Numbered from the stretch's first letter, positions 22,105 to 34,749 are shown. The stretch is 64,000 nt of DNA from Salminus brasiliensis (GCF_030463535.1 NC_132896.1:29857209-29921208); one strand, 5' to 3'. The notes: generated from the letters alone by a model not told the origin. Program-made: numbers and translations.

Positions 22105-23345
22105 ATTTAGTCTGCTACTTAATGTGGTAGACTGCTTTTTAATGTGGTAGATTAATGTGGAAGACTGCTGTGTAATGTGGTAGTTTAATAAAGTGTATAT
22201 TACTGTAGTAGACCACTATTTAATGTGGTAGATTACTGTAGTAGACCACTATTTAATGTGGTAGATTCATGCAGTAGACTGTTATTTAAGGTGGTAGATT
22301 CATGCAGTAGACTGTGAATAAATGTAGAAGACCACTATTTAATCTAATAGACTGCTATTTAATGTGGTAAATTAATGTAGTGGATAATTAATAAGGTAGA
22401 TAAATACAGGGGACTGTTATTCAATATGGTAGACTGCTGTTTAATGTAGTAGACTGTTATTTTATGTGGTAGACTGTTATTTAAAGTGGCTAGCTTCTGT
22501 TTAATGTGGTAGGTTAATGTAGTAGACTACTATTTAATGTAGTAGACTGTTATTTAATGTGGTAGACTGTTATTTAATGAGGTAGATTCATGTAGTAGAC
22601 TGGTATTTGATGAGGTAGATTCATGTAGTAGACTGCTGTTTAATGTGGTAGACTGCTGTTTAATGTGGTAAATGAATCTTGTAGACGACTGTATAATGAG
22701 GTAGATTCATGTTGTAGACTGGTATTTGATGAGGTAGATTCATGTTGTAGACTGGTATTTAATGTAGTAGACTGCTGTTTAATGTGGTAGATTAATGTGG
22801 TAGACTGCTGTTTAATGTAGTAGACTGCTGTTTAATGAGGTAGATTAATGTTGTAGACTGCTGTTTAATGTGGTAGACTGCTGTTTAATGTAGTAGACTG
22901 CTGTTTAATGTGGTAGATTAATGTTGTAGACTGCTGTTTAATGTGGTAGATTAATGTTGTAGACTGCTGTTTAATGTAGTAGACTACTGTTTAATGTGGT
23001 AGATGAATCAAGTAGACTGCTGTTTAATGAGGTAGATTAATGTTGTAGACTGCTGTTTAATGTGGTAGACTGCTGTTTAATGTAGTAGACTGCTGTTTAA
23101 TGTGGTAGATGAATCAAGTAGACTGCTGTGTAATGAGGTAGATTAATGTTGTAGACTGGTATTTAATGTAGTAGATTGCTGTTTGATGTACTAGACTGTT
23201 GTTAACTGTTATAGACTGTGATTTAATATGGTATATTAATGTAGTAGACTGGTATGCAATAAAGTAGAGTGTGATTTAATGTGGTAGACCGCTCTTTAAT
23301 ATAGTAGACAGCTATTATATGTAGCAGACTTTGATTTATTGTGGC
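22105..23345 (+). repeat. Large mixed minisatellite, 20-bp and 13-bp units
   Basis: The 20-bp unit is GTAGACTGCTGTTTAATGTG (with TA/TG variants at the end), and a 13-bp unit GTAGATTAATGTT is interspersed. The array is most regular at about 22760-23120 and more decayed at both edges. About 1.24 kb long. No open frame crosses it. Confidence 0.9.
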
Positions 23346-24349
23346 AGATTAAAGTGGTTTTTGTTTCGTTTGTTTCGGTGTCTTAAATGATTGCATGTGA
23401 TAACATGAACTTGTGATATTGTTTTGGCTAGGTTATCATACCCTAGACATACTTTACCACGGTCTTGTACGATGAGAGTAATCTCTGATCTCTATACTTT
23501 CAGTGAGCTACGGTTATGACCACACTTACATAATATTGTTCATTTGCTTAAAGAAAAAGTTATAATTTTTGGGGGCCCTAGCTCTCAAGCCAAGTCTCTC
23601 TCGGACAGCAGGAGTTTGTGCGAATGCAGGACATTGGTCCTTCTCTTCTTGTTTTACAGGATTTCTGTACAAGCTTCTACTGCCTTATCAGCTCCTGGGT
23701 GACCTTTTGGACTGCACCGTGTACAGCACAGTCAATGCTCTGGCCTTTTGTATATGTGTGCATGTACTGTGTATGTGTGTGCGTGTGAAAGAGAGAGAGA
23801 ATGTAAGTTAGAAATGAAAAAAAGGAAAGTCAGCTCCTACTTGTTTAAAAATGTTGTGCGGTTTCTGAAGAATATCAGACTGCAAAGCCAAAGGCAAACA
23901 GCTGGATGAAGGGGGTCTGCTCTCTATCAACATTTAATACACATTCATTTAATACCTATCCATTTTCACTCGATTCTGTTTTGGAGGGACTGAAGGCAGT
24001 TTTCATTTCAATGAGAAGCACGTTGTTGGCAGAGTTTCAGAAAATAAATTGCACTGTGTTGATATTAATAGCATGGATATATTTCTGGCATATTTATGGC
24101 ACTGGAGTTCTCATCAAACTGCAGGAAACTGGGGCAAGTAGCATTTAGCATAACTACCTCAGTATGGTTCCAACGAAAGCCAAGCAGCAATGCTCTTCCT
24201 CTGTGGGTTCAGTAGGGTGTGTGTACATGAACACAGCAGATGTGGGTTGAGGGAGTGCTTTTTCATTGTCATATTTGATGCTTAATGAGATTTGACAGAC
24301 TTTTGAAGCAACACTGTAGTAGAATTTTTTAAATATCGACCCATTGATT
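23346..24349. other. Non-coding stretch, no recognised feature
   Basis: Short frames at 23569-23811 and 23906-24148 have no recognisable domain. A few GT repeats lie near 23750-23785. Confidence 0.4.
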
Positions 24350-24930
24350 CATAGGCATACAGATAGACAGACGGTCAGACAGACAGTTACATAGATAGAT
24401 AGACATATAGAAAGATAGACAGACAGACAGACAGACAACGGACAAACAGACATACAGATAGACAGACAGATAGATAGATAGATAGATAGATAGACATACA
24501 GACATATAGATATACAGACAGACAGATAGACGTACAGATAGATATATAGATAGATAGATAGATAGATAGACAGACAGATAGACATACAGACATATAGATA
24601 TACAGACAGACAGATAGACATACAGATGGATAGATATACAGACATACAGATAGATAGATACATAGATAGATAGACATACAGACAGATAGATATACAGACA
24701 GATAGATAGACATACAGATGGATAGATAGACATACAGACAGATAGATATACAGACAGATAGATAGACATACAGATGGATAGATATACAGACAGACAGATA
24801 GACATACAGATGGATAGATATACAGACAGACAGATAGACATACAGATGGATAGATATACAGACAGACAGATAGGTAAATAGATAGATAGATAGACAGATG
24901 GATAGATAGACAGATAAATATATTAAATTG
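24350..24930 (+). repeat. GATA/GACA tetranucleotide array
   Basis: Mixed AGAT and AGAC units with ACAT variants fill the interval. A 36-bp higher-order unit is visible at 24770-24875, where TACAGATGG recurs every 36 bp. Long minus-strand frames rich in Ser, Leu, Tyr, Ile and Cys are translations of the repeat. Confidence 0.95.
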
Positions 24931-25152
24931 TAAGATAGAAAGAGAAATAGTGGGTATTTGTGTTGTGTTCATAAAGCATAAATCTGTGCTGTGACGTGTG
25001 TAAGTCCATGCACCTGTTTGCACATAGCCATGTGTATCTGTGTGTGAGTATGTGTGTGTTCGGGCATTGGCACAGTATGAACTGCAGACATGAGGCAGAC
25101 AGACATTCTGAAAATAACTGACAAGATAAGTCTTGCCTCAAAAATTACAAGT

Positions 25153-25195
<43 letters not shown>

Positions 25196-26749
25196 GGGTG
25201 GTAGTAAACATAAATTAGTGAAACTAACATTATCATCAACTAACAGTGATGATCACTATACAGTTGACGAACAGTATCAAGTTATTAATAATAAAAAGGA
25301 CATTAATAACTTTAAGCTGTAATTTGTAATGTGATGTCATATTGGCTATGATGGTTCCAAATGGTACCATTTTCCAACACTATGTAGAACAGCAAAATAG
25401 TTATTATTGAAATTTAAACAACACAGTATTAATATTTGAACTTTAAGAACATTCAAAAATCACTATGGTGAAATAACCTTGACTGCCAATCACAGCTTTC
25501 ATGTCTTGGCCGTCTCTCCACTAGTCTTTCACATTGCTGTTGGGTGACTTTATACCTTTCATTGTTTGCAAATTTAGGTAACTCAGCTTTGTTTGATGAA
25601 ATGCCTGGAATAAAACGGCTGCCACACACGTAGAGATACGAGTAAAAAAACAAGTGGTCTTTTAATTTCTTTCCAGAGCTGTATATATATATACAGATAG
25701 ATGCATATAGACAGCAGACATCTGGGTCTGCATCTTGTGCGTCACTGTATCTAGCAGCAGTGAGTTCTATCTATCTAGAGTTCTCATACAGGGAGAAGAA
25801 AAATGGAAAATGGAAACAAAGGTGGCTACGGTTATATAATACTGAGACTAAGACGAGACCAAGATCATTCATTTGGGGCCGGACTGTAGTACAGTACTAC
25901 TGTACAGAGCTTTATTTCACCAGACAGTCAAGGGCTTCTGATAAGTTTTGTTTTTTCGAAGGCTCAGCGGCCACAGTTAAAGTTAGCTAACATTGCTCTG
26001 TCCGTTGCTTAGTAACAAGGGACTCACAATGCATTTTGGTCCAGATTCGCCGGATATAATGAGGTACGGAGTTCACTAGAAATGACGAGTACGTTGTGGG
26101 AGACTGTAGTGCCCTCAAAATCTCTCTGGACTTCCACTTTATCAAGCAGACACCAAAAGAAGAATGGCCGACATACTCAATAGTGCCCTGAAACACAACT
26201 GTGTATATACAGTATGTGTATATAGAATACAGTGTTATAGAAGATATGATACCTGCAAGCGTATAATGATGACATAGATGACATTGCTTTCCCCAATAAA
26301 CACACACACACACACATACACACACACACACACATACATACATACACATCATGTCTGGATGTGATGCAGCATCTAGCAGCAAGTTTCTGGAGCTCTGGGT
26401 GCCAGGAAGAGCAGGCCACTGTGATGTGTATGTATGTGTGTTTGTGTGTGTGTGTGTGTGCACCCTGAAACACAGGGCAGGGCATAGCTGGCATTCCTGA
26501 AGGCTGGAGGGGGTGGCTCTGTGTGGGACAGGATTTCCACAGTGGAAGTGAAGAGGCAGGTCAGCTTCAGGACAGGACAAGGGGACTTAACTGTGGGACA
26601 GTTTAGAGACAGGGGAAAGGGCATGATCCAGAAAGTAGGGTGTGTGTATGATTGCATGCTTTTATATATGTGTGTGTGTATGTCTGTGTGTGTGTGTGTG
26701 TGTGTGTGTATGTCTGTGTGTGTGTGAGTGGCAGATTGAGTAAAAGTAA
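24931..26749. other. Non-coding with CA/TG microsatellites
   Basis: A CA run covers 25153-25192 and further CA/TG runs lie at about 26299-26347, 26434-26461 and 26668-26727. Frames of up to 197 codons here pass through the repeats. No gene is recognised. Confidence 0.5.
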
Positions 26750-26825
26750 GTCAATGTAAAAAATATATTCCAGGTCATTTTGGAGCATTTCTATTGGTCC
26801 ATTCATCATGACATTTTCCCACAAT
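26750..26825 (+). repeat. Interspersed repeat, 'GTCATTTTGGAGCATTTC' family
   Basis: AGGTCATTTTGGAGCATTTC then TATTGGTCCATTCATC recurs at 35340-35440 and, weakly, at 52425-52515. Probably a short MITE or its remnant. Confidence 0.6.
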
Positions 26826-26889
26826 GCCGGTGTTTGGAGACACTCTTATCCAGTACTTACAGTGTATTCAATATCTGTAGAGGAGTATT

Positions 26890-27116
26890 TCCAATAGAAT
26901 AGAACTCTCTGGATCATCCCAACATCCTGACCTCACTAATGCACTTGTTGCTGAATGCAATCAAATCCTTACAGCAATGGTCTCCAAAACCTAGTAGAAA
27001 GCCTTCTTCCCTGGACAGTAGAGACAGTTCCTCCAACAAAAGCAGGATACTTTTTTAATACTCTTGATTTTGGAATGAGCAGGTGTCATACTTTTGTCCA
27101 TATCTGTGTATCTGAA
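26890..27116 (-). mobile_element. Fragment of 'GGACAAAAGTATTGGGACACC' MITE, minus
   Basis: The order of TGACCTCACTAATGC, GCAATCAAATCC, TCCCTGGACAGTAGAGACAG, CCTCCAACAAAAGCAGGAT and the end CTTTTGTCCATATCTGTG matches the reverse complement of 30375-30885. The distal half is missing. Confidence 0.75.
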
Positions 27117-27779
27117 CAGATATATATTTCGATATATTTCATTTTTCAATGAGCAGGACTTTAGAGAGATTATTAAGGTCCTGCCTTACTAAAGTGCAAC
27201 ATTATTTTATTCAACCCTTGTATTACTTGTATTACACAAGTGGCATGAACTTTCTCCATCAATCACAGTTGTCTCTGGTGTTGGCACAGCGACAGCCAAG
27301 ATGACGGATCCGCTGTATCTCAGCAACTAGAACATTATAATAAACGTCAGATGGACAGTTTGTCTTCATCGCATGTGAAGCTCCAAAAACGGCTCAATCA
27401 TCAGAGCTGTGAGGAAACTTTATGAAAGAGACGATAAAATGATCTCTTTTCATAGCTGAGTTGCTGTGGTTCCTAAATGCTTCCACTTTTTTAATACCAC
27501 TCACATGCAATGCATGTCTAGGTGCTTGATTTTATACAGCTGTAGCAATCGGACTGAATGAAACACCTTCAGCTTCAACACCAGTTCAGTATATAAGAAA
27601 AGTGTCCCAATATTTTTGTCCATATAGTGTTTAGTTTAGTTCTTTGACCTTCTCTGATGGTCTAGAAGGCCCTAAAAGGTTCCCCTCTGTTTTTCTTAAT
27701 CATAGTGGAACTATTTTTTGAAGGTTCTATGTATGAAAGAAATACAAAGCCCTGCTGGTGACATCAAACATAAATAACA
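27117..27779. other. Non-coding; short MITE end at 27593-27633
   Basis: At 27593-27633 GTGTCCCAATATTTTTGTCC then ATATAGTG is an isolated right end of the family at 30375-30885. Text near 27660-27735 (AAGGTTC-like) resembles the fold-back MITE. No gene is seen. Confidence 0.5.
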
Positions 27780-28530
27780 TTAAGTTGTGGCTACGACTTA
27801 GTAAGGCATGGGAACGAGAACCTAAATTGTGGCCACAACTTAGAAAGACATGGAAACGAGATCCTAAGTTGTGGCCACGATTTAGAAAGGCATTGGTTTG
27901 AGATTCAAGGCATGGGTGTGAGATCCTAAGTTGTGTCCACAACTTAGTAAGGCATGGGAACGAGAACCTAAGTTGTGGCCACGACTTAGAAAGGCAGGGG
28001 AACGAGATCCTAAGTTGTGCCCACGACTTAGTAAGGCATTGGTTTGAGATTCAAGGCATGGGTGTGAGATCCTAAGTTGTGTCCACAACTTAGTAAGGCA
28101 TGGGAACGAGAACCTAAGTTGTGGCCACGACTTAGAAAGGCATGGGAACGAGATCCTAAGTTGTGCCCACGACTTAGTAAGGTATGGGTTTTGAGATTCT
28201 AAGTTGTGGCCACAACTTAGAAAGGTATGAGAACGAGATCCTAAGTTGTGGCCATGGCTTAGTAAGGCATTGGTTTGAGATTCTATGTTGTGGCCACAAC
28301 TTAGAAAGGCATGGGAACGAGATCCTAAGTTGTGGCCATGACTTAGTAAGGCATGGAAACGAGATTCTAATTTGTGGTCACAACTTAGTAAGGCATGGAA
28401 ATGAGACCTAAAATCTTTTCTTACTAAGTCATGGTCACAACTCAGGATCGTGTTACCATGCCTTACTAAGTGATGGCCACCACTTAATTATCTTGCTCCC
28501 TTGCCTTACTTGTTGTGGCCACAACTTTTT
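27780..28530. repeat. Palindromic minisatellite, units of roughly 40-45 bp
   Basis: Each unit carries TAAGTTGTGG followed by CCACGACTTA or CCACAACTTA, with AGAAAGGCATGGGAACGAGA as spacer. At 28199-28220 the core CTAAGTTGTGG is followed by its exact complement, a perfect 22-bp palindrome. Longer units near 27890-28070 insert GATTCAAGGCATGGGTGTGA. The orientation is blurred at the 3' edge (28400-28530). There is no coding. Confidence 0.9.
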
Positions 28531-30374
28531 TTTTGTTTTGTTTTATTTATTTAGGATGTCAGCAGTTGGGCTCCATGGAGGGGAGGGGGGAGGGCATCTA
28601 CAAAAGGGTTGCCTTTACTGAAAAACTCTTACAATTAAAGAATTGTCATATTAAAGAATCCCTCCGGCATTTTTAGTGCATGATTTAGTAGAAGGCAGTG
28701 AGCAGATGTTAATGCAACTGCCCACTGGCTTCTATTTTTGGTGTGCTTTCAGGCCGCAGGTTTTTGTGTTGGCTGAATTAATCATACGTGTAACATATGT
28801 ACTGAATTGCTTCACCAACTGATAGCTTGGAAAATTCTTGTCTAGCTGTTCCCTCTTACAGAGTGTAAGATCGGGTGCTTTTATAGATGGTGTGATAATC
28901 AAGTGTTATCTACTGGAAAGAGCCTGCTCTAACTAAAGCCCCTCTCATCTCGCTGTAAATGTACCAGTAAACGAGTCATAACAAAGAGGCATATCTGAGA
29001 GGCGGTGATTTACACATATAGGCCAACTTTGGTTTCTTTTAGACTTTAGTGAAGATAGAGCTTCTGGTCTGCGCTATTGAAAAAAAAAACTGTTGCAAGG
29101 TTATTCATCCAATTGCTCCGAGTCTTAGCAATCCAGACATGCATTTGCGGCACTCCATAGAAGGCCTAATGGCCTCGCGCCTTCTCCTTCGCCACTTGTA
29201 GACTCTGCCCGCAAACTTCCAAACGCATTACGTGCCGGCGTGAAGTTCCACGCTGCCTCGCCGATGTAAGTAGAGATGCAAAAGCATCCCTTTCATTTCC
29301 ATCCTTATGGGCGCTTTTTACCCTGTTGAAGCTGATGGAGCGGGGCGAAGAGTCATCACTCTCAATGGAGTTCTATTAGAGCGCATCAGAGAGTCAGCAG
29401 CAGCCGGGCCGGTGTGGATAACACTTAACTGAGCAGATATTTCCAACCAGCCAGCGGGAGGTGGAGGAGCGATGGGGGAAGGGGGTGCGGTGGATAAGGG
29501 GAGTGAGGGGAGAAAAAAAAAATCCCTGCGAGGTGCTCTTTTGTAATCCGACGCAATTATCCGAGGCTTCACGTACATTAGAGCGAGAGAATAGCGCGGG
29601 TTGGGTAAAGGATGGGGGGGATAGAGGGGGTTATTGTGTATTTATAGCGCTGCTGCTTGACACGCCGGGTCTGCAATCTAATCACAGCTTAGCGCCATAA
29701 TGAGGATGGGTGTCGGAGCGGCGAGGGGTGTTTTTAGAGGAAATGTGTGTGTGTTTTTTTCCCTCTCTCTCTCTTCCCTGTTTTTCTTTCCCTCTCTCTC
29801 TCTTTTTCCCCATCTCGCTAGTGATTCTGTGCTTAACCTCGAATCCCACAGGGTCGCTGTGCTGTACGCACAGGGGTGCGTGCGGTAATGGACAAGGCCG
29901 CGTTAACAGCAAATGAAGCCTTTTACATAGGCATGCTTTTAATTTAGCAGTGTACTTGTGCATTCATTTCACAGGGACCTCAGAACAGGATCATCGCATT
30001 GGGATCGCAGGCCCTAAAAGGCGACCACTTTGGTTCATTTGGTCCATTTATCCTCTTCCTCCAAAGCATTGGTATTATTGTCACTCCCGAAGCTTTTATG
30101 TAGTACACATTATAGTGATTTGCTTTCTGTAGCTAGGGCTGCCGAAGAATCATCGATTTGTTGATGCGTTCAAAGTGGATTGTAGAAAAAAGATGAAGAA
30201 TCATCTAATCGATGAATCATTTGCCCAAAAACAAGAGCACTCTGGATGATCATATGTTCAGTCAGATGGTCATCCAAACAGACTGCAGTTCCCTACAGGT
30301 AGCACGGAAAGAAAATGACTCTTTTATGGACTCTTTATGATTCACTGTAAAACGGCTACATGCAAGGTAATCTG
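28531..30374. other. Non-coding; candidate conserved block at about 29050-29700
   Basis: The block is GC-balanced, not repetitive in the window, and holds CTAATCACAGCTTAGCGCC near 29678 and CCAATTGCTCCGAGTC near 29111. TC-rich tracts lie at 29762-29800. Short frames on both strands lack domains. A regulatory role is speculative. Confidence 0.35.
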
Positions 30375-30885
30375 CACTAAGTGGACAAAAGTATTGGGAC
30401 ACCTGCTCATTCAGTGTCTATTCGGAATCAAATTTTATTAAAATGTGTTTGTCCTTCTTTTTTGTTGGAGTATCTGTCTCTATTGTCCAGGGAAGAAGAC
30501 TTTCTACTACATTTTGGAGAATTGCAGTGATTATTTGATAGAATTCAGTGACCAGAGTGTTAGAATGGTCAGGGTGTTGAATGATCTCCACCCACCTCAT
30601 CCCCAACTCCCCAACTCATCCCAAAAGTATAGGATGGAGCACCATCCATCATTTTAGAGAACACAGTCCCACTGCTTCACAGCTCAATGCTGGGGGGCTA
30701 TATAACCCTCTAGCTCATGTCTGGCATTAGGCAGCATGGGGCCAATAGGTTCATGAGTGCTATTCTACTGGCAATTACAAGCTGAGTGCATTTGCACATG
30801 CCATGTGTCAGTAATGGGTGCAACTTAAAGTAGTTGAATGCATTCATTAGAATGGGTGTCCACAAACATTGGCCATATAGTGTAT
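30375..30885 (+). mobile_element. MITE with ends 'GTGGACAAAAGTATTGGGAC...CATATAGTG'
   Basis: Best plus-strand copy of a roughly 0.5-kb non-autonomous element. The left end is GGACAAAAGTATTGGGACAC. Internal markers are TGTCTCTATTGTCCAGGGAA, CAACTCATCCCAAAAGTATA and GCTGGGGGGCTATATA. The right end is GGGTGTCCACAAACATTGGC then CATATAGTGTA. The inner TIRs GGGACACC and GGTGTCC are inverted. Other copies are at 26890, 31712, 36875, 38845, 48378 and 54293. No transposase frame is present. Confidence 0.85.
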
Positions 30886-30919
30886 ACATATTTATATTAT
30901 ATGTTTATATATGTGTATC

Positions 30920-31215
30920 TCAGTACTGCTCACTGCTCTTCCCCAATGCAGTTCCTAAAGGGGCTGTTGATTGGTTAGCTGGATGAGCTGGATCAGGTGC
31001 GTTGGTCCTTGGGAGATTAGCTGAAACTATTGAGTCTTCAGGTCTTCGGGCAGGTTTCTCCTCCAACCCAAACCCAACACACCTCATGCAGCCAATTGTT
31101 CAGACTTCTATAAGCTATAATTAGATGGATCAGGTCGGATAAATTGGGGTTGGAGCTCAAGTCCTGCAGGACAGCAGATCTCTCAAGGCTAAGAAGAGGG
31201 TCGGTAACCCCGGGT
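30920..31215 (+). repeat. Interspersed repeat with partial inverted halves
   Basis: It contains GATTGGTTAGCTGGATGAGC, TGGATCAGGTGCGTTGGTCC, ATTAGATGGATCAGGTCGG and GGAGCTCAAGTCCTGCAGGA. The second and third share GGATCAGG. I recall similar text in fish interspersed repeats, but the family is not assigned. Confidence 0.5.
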
Positions 31216-31559
31216 CCATGGTACCACTCCAAAAAACCCCACTTTTGCCACCTTTATTTTTTAAAGCGTGTAAACACACAAGGTGAGTGTAGCTTCCCAC
31301 ATTATTGTCCTTGGCCTCAGCCTCCCTCAAATCATGTGTATTCATCACCCTGTCCTCCTCCTTCAGCATAAGATTTGTGCTCAAGTGAGTGTGATTCGGG
31401 AATCACTCGCAGCTCTACCCCTTTCGCAAAGATCTTGTCACAAAAGCAGCTTATGAATTCCCAGGGCCGTGTCCCTGTGAGAAAGCCTGTGGCAACAGTG
31501 GTGAAGGAAACGGCTAGTCTTACTCACACTGGAAATAAGAATATTAACCTGCCAGTGTA

Positions 31560-31560
31560 C

Positions 31561-31615
<55 letters not shown>
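31560..31615. repeat. CA microsatellite
   Basis: About 27 consecutive CA units, preceded by ACACGCAC. Confidence 0.95.
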
Positions 31616-31617
<2 letters not shown>

Positions 31618-31711
31618 GGACTTGGAATATAGTCCTACAACAGGGCTATTGTTTCCTATTAATTTATATTGATGACATTTAAAAATGTAATCCAGTCAGT
31701 GTGTTGGAAGG

Positions 31712-32148
31712 AAGAAGTTTGTGGACACCCCTTCTAATGAAAGCATTCATTATTATTCATTATTCTTTAAGTTGCACCCATTGCTGACACAGATGTGCAA
31801 ATGCACACACACAGCTTGTCTAGTCCCCATAGAGAAGTACTGTCAAAAGAATAGGACTATATCAGCCTAATGTCAGGCGTAGGCTAGAGAGGTATAAAAC
31901 CCCCCAGTATTGATAGTTGGTGCTCCATCCAGTATTTTTGGGATGAGTTAGGGAGTTTGGGGTGAAGTGGGATGGTGATTACCCATCGTCTTGACCTCAC
32001 TAACGCTCACTGGATGCCATCAAATCCCCACAGCAATGTTCTCCAAAATTTAGTAAAAAGCCTTTTCCCTGGACAATAGAAACCCTCGATTTCAGAAGAA
32101 ACAATAAATGACCTGGTGTCCCAATACTTTTGTCCATACCGTGTACGT
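31712..32148 (-). mobile_element. MITE copy, minus orientation, both ends
   Basis: It begins GTTTGTGGACACCCCTTCTA and ends GGTGTCCCAATACTTTTGTC then CATACC. The internal order (GCTGACACAGATGTGCAAAT, CCCCCCAGTATTGA, CAGCAATGTTCTCC, CCCTGGACAATAGAAACC) is the reverse complement of 30375-30885. Confidence 0.8.
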
Positions 32149-32790
32149 AGAGCGAAGCCATAACTGCAGTATTTTGCAGCGTTTATGTTTCGTACTGCCG
32201 TATTAAGGCCATATCACAGTTGAACATGTTCACCCACAAAGCTGATTTTTATTTATGAGCACGAGTGGCTGTTTCCCTTTGAACAAGGTACGCTTCGCTT
32301 CAAGGATTCAAGGTCATTCTTAATTCACATAATTAAGACCACAATTAGACGATCAAAGCCTAGGACAGGCCTGCCTATTGATGCTTCGGTGAGGGCAAGG
32401 CTTGAGAAATCTCACGAACGTTGTATACAAAGCTTAGTATTCTTCATGTTCGTGTTCATTCAAGCTTACAGCCCTTGCCACATCTCCACGTTTGTTGATT
32501 TTTCACAGATTCCTAAGTCGTTCCCAAATGAAGGCTGATAGAGTCGCCTATTGCATCATATAAAGTGTTCTCGCAGCAGTGTGTTGTCTCTGTTCTGACA
32601 AAGCAGGCCTCTCCCGTAATGACAAGCGCCATTAGTCATGAGCTTTGGCTCCAGAGAACTGCCGTTGGGTTATGTGACAGCGGCTTCTATTCAAGCTACA
32701 TGTTGCGTCATTTATCACAGCTTGAGTTCACACACATGCGGAATTACCTAACTGAGAGCAGACGAATTGGTAAGTGTGGTTTGCTTCAGT
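32149..32790. other. Unique block, candidate regulatory sequence
   Basis: It is free of repeats and holds several homeodomain-like cores, for example CATAATTAAGACCACAATTA and GTAATGACAAGCGCCATTAG. The 94-codon frame at 32565-32849 lacks a domain. A conserved non-coding element is possible; no test was run. Confidence 0.35.
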
Positions 32791-34388
32791 GTCATGGCCA
32801 ACTTGTCAGGGTAACTTCATCTGAGAGCTGTCTGTGTTGCACTGAATAGTCCACTGATGGTGGTTTATCAACAGGCAAATGTAGTTGCATCATATACTTG
32901 AAGAATTTCTTCCTCTGAAGCTGGATAGTAACAAAGTGCTGCTGTTATCAAAACCTCTAATTTTACAGCAAAAGAAAGATTTCCTGGCAAGTAATTACAT
33001 CTCAAATCTAGTACATCTAAAATTTCTCATTATGAGATTGTATGGGCTTTTAATTGTGGTTATTTCAAGACATAATAGAGACTGATTTAAGAGCTGTATA
33101 TTTTTAGAGTGTTATTATAACATTATATAATAGTTATAATCATTATTATAATAGTCTTGCGATTAGAAATCTTAAATATATAAAAAAATGTTTATAATTG
33201 CCAACATATTTTTTTATACCATTTAAAAACAGAAACTGTCCTTTATGTTATGTAATATGCAGCAAAAAGAAAACAGAAAATGTTTCTAGTAAAGTTCATC
33301 AGATCACCCAATATATCACAAAATAATTAATTTAATGTAAGTAATTGTAAAATATTTAATTAAATATATATATATAGTAGTAACTAGTAAGAAAATATAT
33401 AACTACTAATAACTATATCAGAAATATATACATTTATAAAAATATAAAAAATATAAATATAAAATGTTAAGACTAATTCTAAATTTATATACAAAAAAAT
33501 TTTATATAATTAATTCTAAAATGATTCAGCTTATTTCCTATATATTTTTTTAAATATCTCTTATATTTCTCTCATGTATTAAGTATTTTTATTAAGTGAC
33601 CTTTCACTAATGTTATGGCTGATCTGAATTTATTGCAATTTCCAATGTCTGTGGTATCATTAAAGTCGTCTGGTGAAAACATTAAAATTCTTTTGCTGAT
33701 AGTTTAGTTTATTTCAAAAACTGCTTGAAAGAACAAAACTATGAAATGACTCAAAACAAGTAAAAGAATTATAGGGATAAGGTGATATAATCAAATAAAA
33801 AACCTTTGACACTACACACTGGTCATGGCACATAAATAAAGTTAAAAACATTTCGTTCTTTCTATAAACATTTAAACCATTTCATAGATCCAAGACTTTC
33901 TTATGGTAGTGATAATAGTCATTTCTCAGTGGTGACACATTCTCATTGTGTGGCTGTTTGAACTGACTCTTAAATCCAGTCCAATACGAAATCAGTGCAT
34001 CAGTGCAGAACTGAGTCAGATGCATTCATGGGAATAGAAACACAGTGGTGTGTGTGTGTAAGTATTGTGTGTGTATGTGTCAAGGCAGGTGTCAGAATGA
34101 TGCCCAGAGCTTCTCCTCACTGTAATTGGCAGGAGGTGTGTGTTGCGGTTAAAGCAGTGTGGCATATACGCATGGGTGGAAATGGCAGAAGACGTGCGTA
34201 TAAGTGCCGGAACGTTCCTGCCTGAGAGAGGCCAGACCAACCGCTGAGGCGGCCCAGCAGGTGGAGTGTGAAAGCGTACACAGTTTGCAACAGATTGCTC
34301 AAATTCCATACATAACTAATTAAGCTGGTGTGGGAATTCTGGATCGTTTTTTTTTTTGGCCTTAAATGGCTCATATGCTACGTATGTG
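32791..34388. other. Strongly AT-rich non-coding DNA
   Basis: From 33080 to 33560 it is mostly A/T with ATATATAT stretches. At 33601-33625 CTAATGTTATGGCTGATCTG is an isolated end of the 'CAGCCATAACATTA' TIR family. The frames at 33995-34225 (plus) and 34016-34309 (minus) carry no domain. Confidence 0.5.
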
Positions 34389-34400
34389 TGTGTATGTGTT

Positions 34401-34434
<34 letters not shown>
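34389..34434. repeat. TG microsatellite
   Basis: An imperfect then pure TG run. It is followed by AT-rich sequence up to 34600. Confidence 0.9.
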
Positions 34435-34435
<1 letters not shown>

Positions 34436-34749
34436 CATACAGGCCCTTTAAGGCCTGAAGAAAGAATGATCAGGAATTTATATATTATATAATATTTATA
34501 TATATATATATACATGTACATGTGTATGAATGTATTATTTATAATTAAACAATACATTAAAAAATGCTGGGAAATAGTTGCCTTAAAAAACTTTTTTAAA
34601 ACAACAAAAAAATTTTACTGTGTAATTTTTTTGTCCCCAAGATCCTCTTATGATGTTATGATTATGATGCATAAACCATAATTCATCTTTACACTACCCA
34701 TTCCAACCTTTATATATCCCATAGACATAAGTAGGTAAGTGTTGTTACT

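Noticed and set aside
24329..25023. Minus-strand frames of 108-224 codons
   Set aside because: Translations of the GATA/GACA array with no domain and no start context.
25987..26580. 197-codon minus-strand frame
   Set aside because: Crosses two CA/TG microsatellites and shows no domain or splice support.
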